Part shown: piece after piece, positions 41,917-49,669 of the stretch
Layout: every line of letters starts with the position of its first letter
Position numbering within the stretch: position 1 is the first letter of the stretch
NCBI RefSeq assembly: GCF_052072235.1
Contig: NZ_CM125436.1
Coordinates: 3,838,001 to 3,902,000 of the forward strand
Length of the DNA stretch: 64,000 nt
Source of the DNA: Brevibacillus_D fluminis_A
GTDB lineage: Bacteria > Bacillota > Bacilli > Brevibacillales > Brevibacillaceae
Direction: 5' to 3'
Notes under the pieces: generated by a model
What the model saw: the letters and a program-made list of their open reading frames with translations, nothing else
The model's database searches: none
What the model was told of the DNA's origin: nothing
Program-made: the position numbers and the translations under genes

Positions 41917-42126
41917 CTACTCCAATTCAACCAGCACATCTTCCTCATTGGCAAAGTCGCCTTCGTTGACATGCACAGCTTTCACGATTCCTCCCGCTTC
42001 AGCTGTGATCGGGATTTCCATTTTCATGGATTCGAGAATCACGACATCTTGTCCGCTCTCCACCGTATCGCCTGGCTTCACCAGTACCTTCCACACGTTT
42101 CCTGCCATAATCGCTTTGATCTGCAT
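41917..42126 (-). CDS. yngHB: Biotin carboxyl carrier protein (YngHB-like)
   Basis: 69 aa biotinyl domain: MQIKAIMAGNVWKVLVKPGD, then VVILESMKMEIPITAE with the biotinylated lysine, and VHVNEGDFANEEDVLVELE. Stand-alone BCCP like B. subtilis YngHB. ATG 42126 follows GAGGAGGG. First gene of the cluster here: the biotin carboxylase yngH and the acyl-CoA ligase/dehydrogenase genes found upstream in B. subtilis are not present; a DMT transporter gene with its own terminator comes next. Confidence 0.92.
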   Translation of the reverse strand: MQIKAIMAGNVWKVLVKPGDTVESGQDVVILESMKMEIPITAEAGGIVKAVHVNEGDFANEEDVLVELE

Positions 42127-42234
42127 TGTCCAGCCCTCCTCATGTTTGTACCGATGAATCATTTTCAACAATACAAAAGTAATGAATGTTCTTCTTTTTT
42201 ATTATAGTGGAAACAGTTACAAGAATAACAGATG

Positions 42235-42259
42235 CAAAAAAAGCAGCACACGGCTGCTT
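42235..42259 (-). terminator. Terminator of the DMT transporter gene
   Basis: AGCAGC/GCTGCT stem then T7 on the minus strand, right at the stop codon. It uncouples the transporter from the yng cluster. Confidence 0.75.
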
Positions 42260-43179
42260 CATTTCAGATTCAGTTGGTGCGATCCGATGCCCCGCTCTTT
42301 GCGCTTCACCGTTCCGGTCCAGATCGCTGCCAGAACGAGCAGCATTCCCGCCGCATGAAGCCAGGTGAACGCTTCCTGCAAAAACAACGCGGAGATGACC
42401 GCTGCGCTGATCGGCATGACGCCGGTGAACAATCCTGCGGTTGAGGCCAGCACTTTGGCCACCCCCCGGTACCAAAGGACAAATGAGAGCACGCTCGCCG
42501 TAATCGCATAATACACGATCAACAGCCAAGTGGAGGTCGGAATTGCGGCAAGCGAAATTTTCGTCAAATCGTAAATCGCCAGCGGCAAAAACAGGACGAA
42601 GCTGATCGTGTTGATCACAGCCGTCATTTGAAACGGTGTGACGCGCCCCGACACCCGCTTGGCCAATATCGTAAACAGCGCCTCGCTGATGACGGCGAGA
42701 AACACGAGCAAATTGCCGAACAAGCCCGCCAGCGATTGCTGTCCCCCACCGCCTGTGGTCAAGGTGATCAGCGCGATGCCTGCGACCGACAGCACGATCG
42801 CAACCAGCTGGTTCGCCTTGAGTTTCTCTTTTAATAGAAGAAACGAGAAAAGCGCAATGCACGCTGGCACCGTGCTCGTGATAATCCCCGCTGATGTGGC
42901 GCTCGTTTGCTGGACACCGTAGAGCATGCAGATCGAAAACAGAAATACGCCGAAAAACGCCTGCCAAAACATCGTCTTGCCTTCCTGAAGCCGCCATGCC
43001 CCGCGCCATTCCCCCCTTGCCCGCAGAAGCGGCAGCAAGATCAGGAGCGCGATCAAAAAACGCAGCTCCGAAAACAAAAAGACCGGCACATCCTCCACGA
43101 TCGCTTTGCCGATCGGAATGTTGCTCCCGACAAAAGCCATCGATAACGCCAATTGCAAAAAAGCGAACGCCACATCCAT
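42259..43179 (-). CDS. EamA-family (DMT) transporter
   Basis: 306 aa, ten predicted transmembrane helices in two EamA repeats. Repeat one: SMAFVGSNIPIGKAIVEDVP to LVAIVLSVAGIALITL; repeat two: LLVFLAVISEALFTILAKRV to LHAAGMLLVLAAIWTG. Likely exports amino acids or other metabolites; substrate cannot be read. ATG 43179 lies immediately after GGGGAG; an in-frame GTG two codons on (43173) has better spacing. Confidence 0.88.
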   Translation of the reverse strand: MDVAFAFLQLALSMAFVGSNIPIGKAIVEDVPVFLFSELRFLIALLILLPLLRARGEWRGAWRLQEGKTMFWQAFFGVFLFSICMLYGVQQTSATSAGIITSTVPACIALFSFLLLKEKLKANQLVAIVLSVAGIALITLTTGGGGQQSLAGLFGNLLVFLAVISEALFTILAKRVSGRVTPFQMTAVINTISFVLFLPLAIYDLTKISLAAIPTSTWLLIVYYAITASVLSFVLWYRGVAKVLASTAGLFTGVMPISAAVISALFLQEAFTWLHAAGMLLVLAAIWTGTVKRKERGIGSHQLNLK

Positions 43180-43285
43180 CTCCCCGTTCCCTTATTTTCC
43201 TACAGATGCGCTTCCAATTATATACATATCAGAATATTGCATCAAGTTTTGTTTTTGGTTTTATTAAACATTTTTACTTTTCCTC

Positions 43286-43314
43286 TTGAAATTGCTGAGA
43301 AAATAAGGTATATT
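43286..43314 (+). promoter_or_regulatory. Promoter of the two-tRNA cluster
   Basis: TTGAAA, 17-bp spacer, TATATT, about 30 bp before the first tRNA. Confidence 0.75.
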
Positions 43315-43343
43315 TAATTTCGTTGCTGCAAAACTTGTTTTTC

Positions 43344-43420
43344 GGGCCCTTAGCTCAGTTGGTTAGAGCGGTCGGCTCATAACCGATTGGTCGTAGGTTC
43401 GAGTCCTACAGGGCCCACCA
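43344..43420 (+). tRNA. CAU tRNA, most likely tRNA-Ile2
   Basis: 77 nt with encoded CCA. Acceptor GGGCCCT/AGGGCCC, D arm GCTC/GAGC, anticodon stem GTCGG/CCGAT, loop CTCATAA, T arm GTAGG-TTCGAGT-CCTAC. The body, especially TTAGCTCAGTTGGTTAGAGC and the GTAGG T stem, resembles Bacillus tRNA-Ile2 in which C34 is converted to lysidine, more than elongator tRNA-Met. Met cannot be excluded by sequence reading alone. Confidence 0.9.
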
Positions 43421-43445
43421 TTAACCGTTTTACTAACAACATTAT

Positions 43446-43521
43446 GATCCGGTAGCTCAGTTGGGAGAGCACCATCTTGACAGGGTGGGGGTCGCTGGTT
43501 CGAACCCAGTCCGGATCACCA
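43446..43521 (+). tRNA. tRNA-Val(GAC), second copy
   Basis: 76 nt with CCA, identical to 34231-34306. It follows the CAU tRNA by 25 bp and shares its promoter and terminator. Confidence 0.97.
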
Positions 43522-43536
43522 TACATAACAAACTGT

Positions 43537-43565
43537 AACCCTTGGTATATAAGGGTTTTTCTTTT
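43537..43565 (+). terminator. Terminator of the tRNA cluster
   Basis: AACCCTT/AAGGGTT stem then TTTCTTTTT. Confidence 0.8.
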
Positions 43566-43635
43566 TGTCTTGATGCATGGTATTATTTATTCCCCCCCAG
43601 AAATGCTCCTGTGGTCAAGAATAATTATTTCGGTC

Positions 43636-43673
43636 AAAAATAAAAGCCCACTCGTCTTTGGATGAGTGAGCTT
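43636..43673 (-). terminator. Terminator, minus strand
   Basis: AAGCTCACTC/GAGTGGGCTT stem (one wobble) followed by TTATTTTT on the minus strand, 3 bp after the stop of the coiled-coil remnant. Confidence 0.7.
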
Positions 43674-43675
43674 CA

Positions 43676-43912
43676 CTACATTTTTCTTTTAAAATCCCGA
43701 CTGTATGAATCCGTTTCAATGGATTTAACAGAGAGCATTTCAAGGATACGATCTTGTCTTTCTTGACCTTGAATCAGTTCTTTGACATTCTCCTTGATAT
43801 CTCGGATGTCCAATCCAGTTTTTTCCGACTTTTCCTCCAATAATTTCAGCCTGCTATTATTTTCTACCGTTTCATTTCCGTGGAGAAAATACGCAATTGA
43901 TAGGGGACATGG
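43676..43912 (-). pseudogene. Coiled-coil coding remnant or gene without a normal start
   Basis: An open frame on the minus strand reads, in part, NSRLKLLEEKSEKTGLDIRD and KELIQGQERQDRILEMLSVK, a regular coiled coil, ending KRKM-stop just before a terminator. No ATG, GTG or TTG with a ribosome site begins it; the frame opens after a TGA near 43935. Coding-like composition plus the terminator suggest a truncated gene. Family not recognised. Confidence 0.35.
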
Positions 43913-43969
43913 CTGTTTTCGCTGAATATGATAGAACCATCAACCAACCAGTGGGGGCGCAATGATTCT

Positions 43970-44383
43970 ATGTACAACTATATTCGGAAAACGATCGGGT
44001 CGGGTGTCTATCGAAACGTCTACGATATTGGCTACGGCTATGTGCTGAAAGTGGCGAAATCGGAGTATGGCAAGCGCTGCAATTGGAAGGAAGTGTATCT
44101 TTACGGCACAGCCCCCTGTTACGTCAGGAGGCATCTGGGGAAAATTCTCGATTACCACCGGGATTACTCCTGGATCATGATGAAACGATACCGGAACCAA
44201 TTCCCCGCCACCCGTTCATACCGGAGAAAACTTCACCGTGTGTCTGTCAATCTGCGCAAATACGGCATCTATCCTTTTGATGTCGTCACGGTAGCGGGCA
44301 AGCCAAAACGCAAAAACTTGCGGATTAACCCTAACGGGAAAATCGTGTTTATCGACTATGGAAATTTTCGCGATCGTCGCTAA
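43970..44383 (+). CDS. Mini protein-kinase-like protein
   Basis: 137 aa. Kinase N-lobe signs: IGSGVYRNVYDIG (glycine loop), YVLKVAKSEYG (ATP-binding Lys), NWKEVYLYG (helix-C Glu-like). Then SWIMMKRYRN (hinge-like), and a C-terminal NLRINPNGKIVFIDYGNFRD in which N...IDYG mimics the N of the catalytic loop and the DFG aspartate. The HRD catalytic loop and most of the C-lobe are missing, so it is far shorter than true kinases (about 250 aa). Start uncertain: ATG 43970 has a weak G-rich site; ATG 43928 is in frame. Hairpin terminator at 44416. Confidence 0.6.
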   Translation: MYNYIRKTIGSGVYRNVYDIGYGYVLKVAKSEYGKRCNWKEVYLYGTAPCYVRRHLGKILDYHRDYSWIMMKRYRNQFPATRSYRRKLHRVSVNLRKYGIYPFDVVTVAGKPKRKNLRINPNGKIVFIDYGNFRDRR

Positions 44384-44415
44384 AAGCGGAGGGAGACCCC
44401 GGTTGTCCTTATACC

Positions 44416-44463
44416 GGCTGTTTGATTGGCCCGAGAAAAACCCGCGCCAGCCAAACAGCCTTT
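44416..44463 (+). terminator. Terminator of the mini-kinase gene
   Basis: GGCTGTTTG/CAAACAGCC outer stem with inner TGGC/GCCA, then TTT. Confidence 0.6.
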
Positions 44464-44470
44464 CAACCTG

Positions 44471-45988
44471 CTATCTTGCGGTTAGCCTGCCAAGCTCGTC
44501 CATCGTTCTTTTCACTTGCTCCAATGCCCTCACCGAAATCTGGATGCGGCTGGATTCCTCTTCAACGCTTGCCAATACTTGTTCCGTCGCCGCCGAGGTT
44601 TGCTCCGTAACAGTGGACACAACCGCCATATCACTCACGATATGCGTTGCTTTTTCTTTGAACTGCTGCTGGTGATGTACGATGGTTTGCATGACATCGT
44701 GAATTTCGGTGAGAAACGAGCTAAGCGTGTCCACGTTTGAAAATATTTTCCCCAGGATTTTGCTGTTTTCTTTCTGCACGTGTTCGCCCCGCAAAATCTT
44801 TTCTTCAATCAGTTCTGCCTGGCCGATAAACCGGTTCAAAATAACTTGAATGTTTTCAGCTGATTCCTGTGATTTCTCGGCAAGTTTACGTACCTCACCC
44901 GCGACAATCGCAAATCCTCTGCCTTGCTCCCCTGCTCTTGCGGCTTCAATTGCTGCATTCAGCGCAAGAAGATTGGTTTGCGCCGCGATATCCGTTATGA
45001 GCTTCACAATTTCGTTGATCTTCATCGATTGTTCGGTAAAATTGCGAACCACAATTCCGGTCTCATTGACCACTTTCGTTAATTCATTCATATTGTCTTC
45101 AAACGACGAAATTTGCTTTTTGCTTGAAGTGCCCAATTCAAGACTTTCATGAATATTTCCCGCAACGGTTTGTACTTTCTGCAGGATGTCAGCCGAAATT
45201 TCTTCCATATCATTTAGTTGTTCGGCTGATTGCGTGATGCTATCGGCTTGATTTTGCGCACCCATCGCAATTTCCTTAAACGCGAGTTGGATTTCCTGCG
45301 AGGATTGGGAGGATATCAAGACATTTTCTTTTAGTGTATCAACATTTACCAGAAGCTCTTTCAGCGTAGTGTCGATCATCTTGTATGCTCTTTGCAATTC
45401 TCCGGATTTCAGCGTTGCTTCTTCCTTTTCCCGCTTCATGGATCTCGTCAAATAATGACCAATTTGGGTTACGCCCCAAAGAATGAACGTTGTTTGCAGA
45501 ATCAAGCCCTCCGAAACATTGGCGATCTCTGCCAAACGCTGCGGAAAAAAGATGTCATGCCAATAGTGATTGCCTAGAATGGCGAACAGCCACAAAGAAA
45601 GCCCGGTGAATAATACCAGCCTTCCATTCAAATACAGGGCGGAAGTGGCTATTGTAAAGTAAATGATTTCAAAAACCGGCGGAAGACCATTAAAAATCAA
45701 CATTTGAACGATGGCGAAAGCGATGTTTAAGGCGCAAATCAAATATTTGAAGGAAGATCGAAATGATTTCAGTTGAAAGAGGATGAGTCCCACTGTGAGA
45801 ATCGCGGTTGCGCAGGAAAAGAAAACCAAATTTACAGGATGCATGAAAGGTGTACTGGTTAATACGTTACATTCTCCATAGACATAGACGATAAAAAAGA
45901 TAAGCAGCATTAATTTATTTTTGCCATGGTCACTTTCCAAATGATCAAGAAAGCTGTTTTTCATCTTTGTTACCAAATTGACGATCAT
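44471..45988 (-). CDS. Chemoreceptor with six-helix membrane domain
   Basis: 505 aa. Instead of the usual two helices and extracellular sensor, the first about 175 residues form about six closely spaced transmembrane helices (e.g. NKLMLLIFFIVYVYGE, VNLVFFSCATAILTVGLILF, YLNGRLVLFTGLSLWLFAIL). There is no clear HAMP; a coiled coil (about 185-230) leads to the signalling domain with QTNLLALNAAIEAARAGEQG. Such receptors are thought to sense within the membrane (energy state or small hydrophobic signals). ATG 45988 follows AGGGGATTG; the longer frame to 46123 has no site. Confidence 0.88.
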   Translation of the reverse strand: MIVNLVTKMKNSFLDHLESDHGKNKLMLLIFFIVYVYGECNVLTSTPFMHPVNLVFFSCATAILTVGLILFQLKSFRSSFKYLICALNIAFAIVQMLIFNGLPPVFEIIYFTIATSALYLNGRLVLFTGLSLWLFAILGNHYWHDIFFPQRLAEIANVSEGLILQTTFILWGVTQIGHYLTRSMKREKEEATLKSGELQRAYKMIDTTLKELLVNVDTLKENVLISSQSSQEIQLAFKEIAMGAQNQADSITQSAEQLNDMEEISADILQKVQTVAGNIHESLELGTSSKKQISSFEDNMNELTKVVNETGIVVRNFTEQSMKINEIVKLITDIAAQTNLLALNAAIEAARAGEQGRGFAIVAGEVRKLAEKSQESAENIQVILNRFIGQAELIEEKILRGEHVQKENSKILGKIFSNVDTLSSFLTEIHDVMQTIVHHQQQFKEKATHIVSDMAVVSTVTEQTSAATEQVLASVEEESSRIQISVRALEQVKRTMDELGRLTAR

Positions 45989-46091
45989 ACTCAATCCCCT
46001 GTCATCTGTATTTACATGCCGTTTAGACCTGTTTTCCTTTACATGCCCCCTCCTAGATGAATACCCTCCTTCCCTCTTTTGTTGAGCGATT

Positions 46092-46120
46092 GAAAAACCC
46101 CTACAAAAAATGTGGGGTTT
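46092..46120 (-). terminator. Terminator of the 31-aa ORF unit
   Basis: AAACCCC/GGGGTTT stem and T5 on the minus strand. Confidence 0.65.
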
Positions 46121-46176
46121 CATTTCGTGCTGACCACCCGTAAACGGAAGTCATCACCCGGTTTTATCGTCTTGTA

Positions 46177-46272
46177 TCATCTTAGCGCGATCGTGGGGCT
46201 TGCATCGCGCAAAAAATTGCGGGCTTCACGCAAATCTTCACGCGTCCGTGCGAAAAGCCGCGCAGAAAACAT
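46177..46272 (-). CDS. Possible 31-aa peptide
   Basis: ATG 46272 lies 7 nt after TAGGAGGAG, an excellent site. The peptide MFSARLFARTREDLREARNF... is strongly basic/amphipathic. AT-rich promoter-like sequence (about 46290-46330) precedes it and a terminator follows at 46092-46120, defining a transcript of about 200 nt. It could equally be a small RNA. Unrecognised. Confidence 0.4.
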   Translation of the reverse strand: MFSARLFARTREDLREARNFLRDASPTIALR

Positions 46273-46389
46273 TTGAAACTCCTCCTATTGTGGCTATAAT
46301 TTAATGTGGGTATCGCGGTAGTTCTATGCTATAATTGTATAATTCCTATCGGATAAATCAGAATAAACGATAAAGGGGTAAACAGACAA

Positions 46390-47322
46390 ATGGAAAAAGC
46401 GCTTATTTTTGGTCACAAAAATCCGGATACGGACTCGATCTGCTCCGCTCTCGTCTATGCGGACCTGAAAACGAAGCTGGGGGCAAACGTGGAAGCGGTT
46501 CGCCTGGGCAGCATCAGCGGGGAAACCCAATTTGTGCTGGACTATTTCCAAGCGAAAGCGCCACGTCTGGTAGAAACCGTCGCAAATGAAGTGAATGAAG
46601 TCATCCTGGTTGACCATAACGAGCGTCAGCAAAGCGTAAGCGACATCGATTCCGTACGCGTGACAGAAGTCATCGACCACCATCGCATCGCCAACTTTGA
46701 AACGAGCAACCCGCTCTACTACCGCGCTGAGCCGGTTGGCTGCACGACAACCATCTTAAACAAGCTGTACAAAGAAAACGGCGTTGCCGTAACAAAAGAA
46801 ATCGCTGGCCTGATGCTGTCCGCGATCATTTCCGACACGCTGCTGCTGAAATCCCCGACTTGCACACAGCAAGATGTGGATGCTGCACATGAGCTGGCTG
46901 CCATCGCAGGCGTTGACCTGCAAGCATACGGTCTCGAAATGCTGAAAGCAGGTGCCGACCTGAGCGACAAATCCATCGCGGACCTGATCTCCCTGGACTC
47001 CAAAGAATTCGCAATGGGCAATGCAAAAGTGGAAATTGCGCAAGTAAACGCTGTTGACGTAAACGATGTGCTGGGTCGCCAAGACGAGCTGGAAGCCGCG
47101 CTGAACGGCATTATCGATGAAAAAGGCCTGGATCTGTTCCTGTTCGTCGTGACCGACATCCTGAACAACGATTCCGTCGGGATTGCGCTCGGACGCGCGG
47201 CACATGTCGTGGAAAAAGCGTACAACGTAACGCTCGAAAACAACAAAGCCGTGTTGAAAGGCGTTGTTTCCCGCAAGAAGCAAATCGTTCCTGTCTTGAC
47301 CGATACGTTCAGCCAACAATAA
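46390..47322 (+). CDS. ppaC: Manganese-dependent inorganic pyrophosphatase
   Basis: 310 aa DHH-family enzyme, full length. Metal ligands in IFGHKNPDTDSICSAL and VILVDHNERQ; DHH in TEVIDHHRIANF; TTTILNKLYKENGV; C-terminal GVVSRKKQIVPVL with the substrate-binding SRKKQ. Hydrolyses pyrophosphate released by biosynthesis. ATG 46390 follows AAAGGGG with a long spacer. An extended -10 (TGCTATAAT, about 46329-46337) lies upstream. Confidence 0.96.
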   Translation: MEKALIFGHKNPDTDSICSALVYADLKTKLGANVEAVRLGSISGETQFVLDYFQAKAPRLVETVANEVNEVILVDHNERQQSVSDIDSVRVTEVIDHHRIANFETSNPLYYRAEPVGCTTTILNKLYKENGVAVTKEIAGLMLSAIISDTLLLKSPTCTQQDVDAAHELAAIAGVDLQAYGLEMLKAGADLSDKSIADLISLDSKEFAMGNAKVEIAQVNAVDVNDVLGRQDELEAALNGIIDEKGLDLFLFVVTDILNNDSVGIALGRAAHVVEKAYNVTLENNKAVLKGVVSRKKQIVPVLTDTFSQQ

Positions 47323-47350
47323 GGCATCGGGCCTCGCAAGCTTCGCACGC

Positions 47351-47390
47351 AAAAAAAGCTCGCACACCAGCAGGTGATGCGAGCTTTTTT
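47351..47390. terminator. Bidirectional terminator
   Basis: AAAAAAAGCTCGCA with complement, between ppaC and the convergent TasA-like gene. Confidence 0.9.
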
Positions 47391-47406
47391 CATTATCCGT
47401 GGAAGA

Positions 47407-48138
47407 TTATGGACGCGGCTTAGGCGCGTCAAGCTGTGAGCCGTTGAACCATTCGATATTTTCCCCATCGCCAAAATTGGTGCCCAAATGCTGTGTCGCG
47501 ATCAATTGGAAGTTGATTTTTTGCAGCGCATCGCCCTGGAACTTGTTGTTCGCCGTATCCTTGAACGTGAGCCGTACCCGAACCGGATCGGCGTCCGCCC
47601 ACGGAAGTGCCGGCAAGCTGTGGCCGATGGTCGGGTCTGTAATATCACCGGACATGACAGCGTCCTGGTTCAGTTCCTTTAACGTCCCTTTCCAAACGGA
47701 CTTGTATGGATAAATGTCACCGCCGAATACTTCTACAACAATTTGATCGGCGAATTCATCCGCCGTATTTTTTATTTTTGCTTTTGCGTCCAACTTGGCG
47801 AACGTTTCTGAACGTGGATCAGCGCCATCGACAAAATCACCCTCCGTATAGGTCGCCTTCAAGAACACATCCCGAATGGAAAGCGTCCCGCCGTTCGTGA
47901 TTTTGAACAGCTTTTCCACGCTGTCGCCCGGCTTCAGGTTGCCGAGTTTGGATGCGAACAGATTCGTCGCCAGCGTGTCACCGTTCAGCTTTTTCACCTG
48001 CAGGTTAATCGTTCCAGCGGCAAATTCAGCTTGTGCGGACTCCGTGTCGGTAAAGGACGCGTACGTCCCTCCTCCCACCAGCGAAAGCCCCGCTGCTGCG
48101 GCCAAGATGGCCATTGTTACCTTTGCTTTTACACTCAT
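47407..48138 (-). CDS. TasA/CalY-like fibre protein 1
   Basis: 243 aa. Signal peptide MSVKAKVTMAILAAAAGLSL with a SipW-type site near GGTYA-SFTDTE. Camelysin/TasA hallmarks: SFTDTESAQAEFAAGTINLQ right after cleavage, NLKPGDSVEKLFKITNGGTL, FLKATYTEG, NTADEFADQIVVEVFGGDIY and the C-terminal NKFQGDALQKINFQLIATQH. TasA forms the amyloid-like fibres of Bacillus biofilms and CalY is a surface protease/adhesin relative. ATG 48138 follows GAGGAGGA. Downstream of TasA-like protein 2 with an intervening hairpin (48231-48255), which may lower its expression. Confidence 0.9.
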   Translation of the reverse strand: MSVKAKVTMAILAAAAGLSLVGGGTYASFTDTESAQAEFAAGTINLQVKKLNGDTLATNLFASKLGNLKPGDSVEKLFKITNGGTLSIRDVFLKATYTEGDFVDGADPRSETFAKLDAKAKIKNTADEFADQIVVEVFGGDIYPYKSVWKGTLKELNQDAVMSGDITDPTIGHSLPALPWADADPVRVRLTFKDTANNKFQGDALQKINFQLIATQHLGTNFGDGENIEWFNGSQLDAPKPRP

Positions 48139-48230
48139 TCTTTATCCTCCTCTCCCCGTGCGAGGGGAAACATTGTTTTTTCTTGTAGGCGAGAAAATCG
48201 TTATGTATGGCGATTCAGCGTGAAGGGAAA

Positions 48231-48255
48231 GGCTGCCAGGAAACACCCGGCAGCC
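48231..48255 (-). terminator. Intercistronic hairpin between the two TasA-like genes
   Basis: GGCTGCC/GGCAGCC stem then TTTCCC on the minus strand; a weak terminator or processing/stability hairpin. Confidence 0.45.
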
Positions 48256-48273
48256 CCTCTACCATTTCCTTGC

Positions 48274-49011
48274 TTAGTTATCGGTTTGTGTTGCGTTGCT
48301 GTTGTCGATGTTGTCGCCATCGTTAAACTGCTTGCCGTTGAACTGGGATGCCGCGAATTGGAAGTTGATTTGTTTGAGCATATCGCCTTGGAATTTGTTC
48401 CCTGCGTCAGCGTTGAAGGTCAGTTTCACGGTTACGCCATCGTCATCAACCGGAATGGCAGGCAGGCTCTTGTTGGCGGTTTTGTCGGTGATGTCAGGAG
48501 TCCACAGCGTTTTCAGCGTGCTGAGTTTGCCTTCCCAAACGAGCTTGTTGGCGTTTGGCAGATCGCCGCCGTAAACTTGCACCCAAATTTGATCAGCGAA
48601 TTCGTCAGCTGTGTTGTTGAACGCGGACCCACGGTATTTCGCATCCAGCTTGCTGTAGTTTGGATTGGCTGTGTTCGTGCCGTCGATATAGTTAGGCGAA
48701 TTATCGCTCGCTTTGTCCGGATAAGTCGCTTGCAATTTCACGTCTTTGATGGACAAGGTACCAGCATTAACCAGCTTGAAGGTACGGGATACGCTATCGC
48801 CAGGCTTCAGGTTTTTCAAAGTCGAGGAGAAGACGTTCGTCCCGAGTGCGCCGCCTTTCATCGTTTGCAGTTCCAGATTCAACGTACCGGCTGCGTAGCT
48901 GTTTTGCAAATCTTCCGTATCCGTAAAGGCCGCGAAAGTTCCTCCGCCGATCAAAGACATGCCAAGCGCTGCAGTTGCTACACCCATACCCAATGCTTTT
49001 TTCAAACTCAC
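48274..49011 (-). CDS. TasA/CalY-like fibre protein 2
   Basis: 245 aa from GTG 49011 (GAGGAGG 8 nt upstream; the longer ATG form at 49038 contains that site). Signal MSLKKALGMGVATAALGMSL, SipW-type cleavage near GGTFA-AFTDTE, then LQNSYAAGTLNLELQTMKGG, NLKPGDSVSRTFKLVNAGTL, NTADEFADQIWVQVYGGDLP and NKFQGDMLKQINFQFAASQF. Clearly paralogous to the neighbour at 47407-48138. Has its own promoter overlapped by a palindrome (49053-49091), so it is probably the highly expressed major subunit. Confidence 0.9.
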   Translation of the reverse strand: MSLKKALGMGVATAALGMSLIGGGTFAAFTDTEDLQNSYAAGTLNLELQTMKGGALGTNVFSSTLKNLKPGDSVSRTFKLVNAGTLSIKDVKLQATYPDKASDNSPNYIDGTNTANPNYSKLDAKYRGSAFNNTADEFADQIWVQVYGGDLPNANKLVWEGKLSTLKTLWTPDITDKTANKSLPAIPVDDDGVTVKLTFNADAGNKFQGDMLKQINFQFAASQFNGKQFNDGDNIDNSNATQTDN

Positions 49012-49052
49012 GAATAATTCCTCCTCAGATTTGCCCACTTATGGGCTGTATT

Positions 49053-49081
49053 TTTATATTTTTTGAACCCTTATGATTCAA
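49053..49081 (-). promoter_or_regulatory. Promoter of TasA-like gene 2
   Basis: TTGAAT, 17-bp spacer, TATAAA on the minus strand, about 40 bp before the start codon. Confidence 0.7.
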
Positions 49082-49091
49082 GTTCATAAGG
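49069..49091. promoter_or_regulatory. Inverted repeat overlapping the TasA-like gene 2 promoter
   Basis: Perfect CCTTATGA-N7-TCATAAGG; it covers the -35 hexamer and part of the spacer. Most likely an operator, alternatively an intercistronic hairpin after sipW. Confidence 0.5.
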
Positions 49092-49123
49092 AGTTGCAAA
49101 CAAGGGATTGAATCGTTTCTTGC

Positions 49124-49666
49124 TTACTGATTGGCTGTTTTGCTTTCCAGCTGGTTGATCGCTTTGCGGATCGACAGGACGGAGTAGCCGAGCAGGAAGA
49201 TTCCTGGCACGATCATCAGGATGACGGCCCCAGCTTTGGAGCGGATAAAGTCGAGCAGGTAGCTCAAGTTCGGGATCGTGATGCCGATGTATTCGCCGAC
49301 CACATTTTCAGACAGGACTGGCGTCGGGTCCGGCTTGGCGTTGTTGTCGCCTTTGGTGACATACGAGACGTTTTTGCCATTTTTCAGCACGTCGACGATT
49401 CTGTGGGTGATCAGTGTTTTATCATCCACTTTGAAGGTGATGACATCGCCTTTTTGGAAGCGGGTCATGTCTCCACCGGGTTTGATTGCGATGATCGAGC
49501 CTGTCATGAAGGTTGGTTCCATGGAGCCGGAAAGCACGCCCTTCAGCTCGAGGCCGAATAATTTGGGTTCGCCGCCTGATGCTTTCGAGATGATCACCGC
49601 TGCGGCGGTCACGATCAGGATGATTGCGAGAATCCAGGTGACAATGGTGCTGATCCACTTTTTCAT
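49124..49666 (-). CDS. sipW: Signal peptidase I, SipW type (copy 1)
   Basis: 180 aa ER-type signal peptidase. N-terminal TM about 8-28, nucleophile Ser48 in LSGSMEPTF, His88 in ITHRIV (replacing the Lys of bacterial-type enzymes), acidic GDNN at about 107, C-terminal TM about 143-165 (AGAVILMIVPGIFLLGY). SipW releases TasA and TapA from their signal peptides. Starts 3 bp after copy 2 ends, so the two peptidases are coupled. Upstream of the two TasA-like genes. Confidence 0.93.
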   Translation of the reverse strand: MKKWISTIVTWILAIILIVTAAAVIISKASGGEPKLFGLELKGVLSGSMEPTFMTGSIIAIKPGGDMTRFQKGDVITFKVDDKTLITHRIVDVLKNGKNVSYVTKGDNNAKPDPTPVLSENVVGEYIGITIPNLSYLLDFIRSKAGAVILMIVPGIFLLGYSVLSIRKAINQLESKTANQ

Positions 49667-49669
49667 TAG

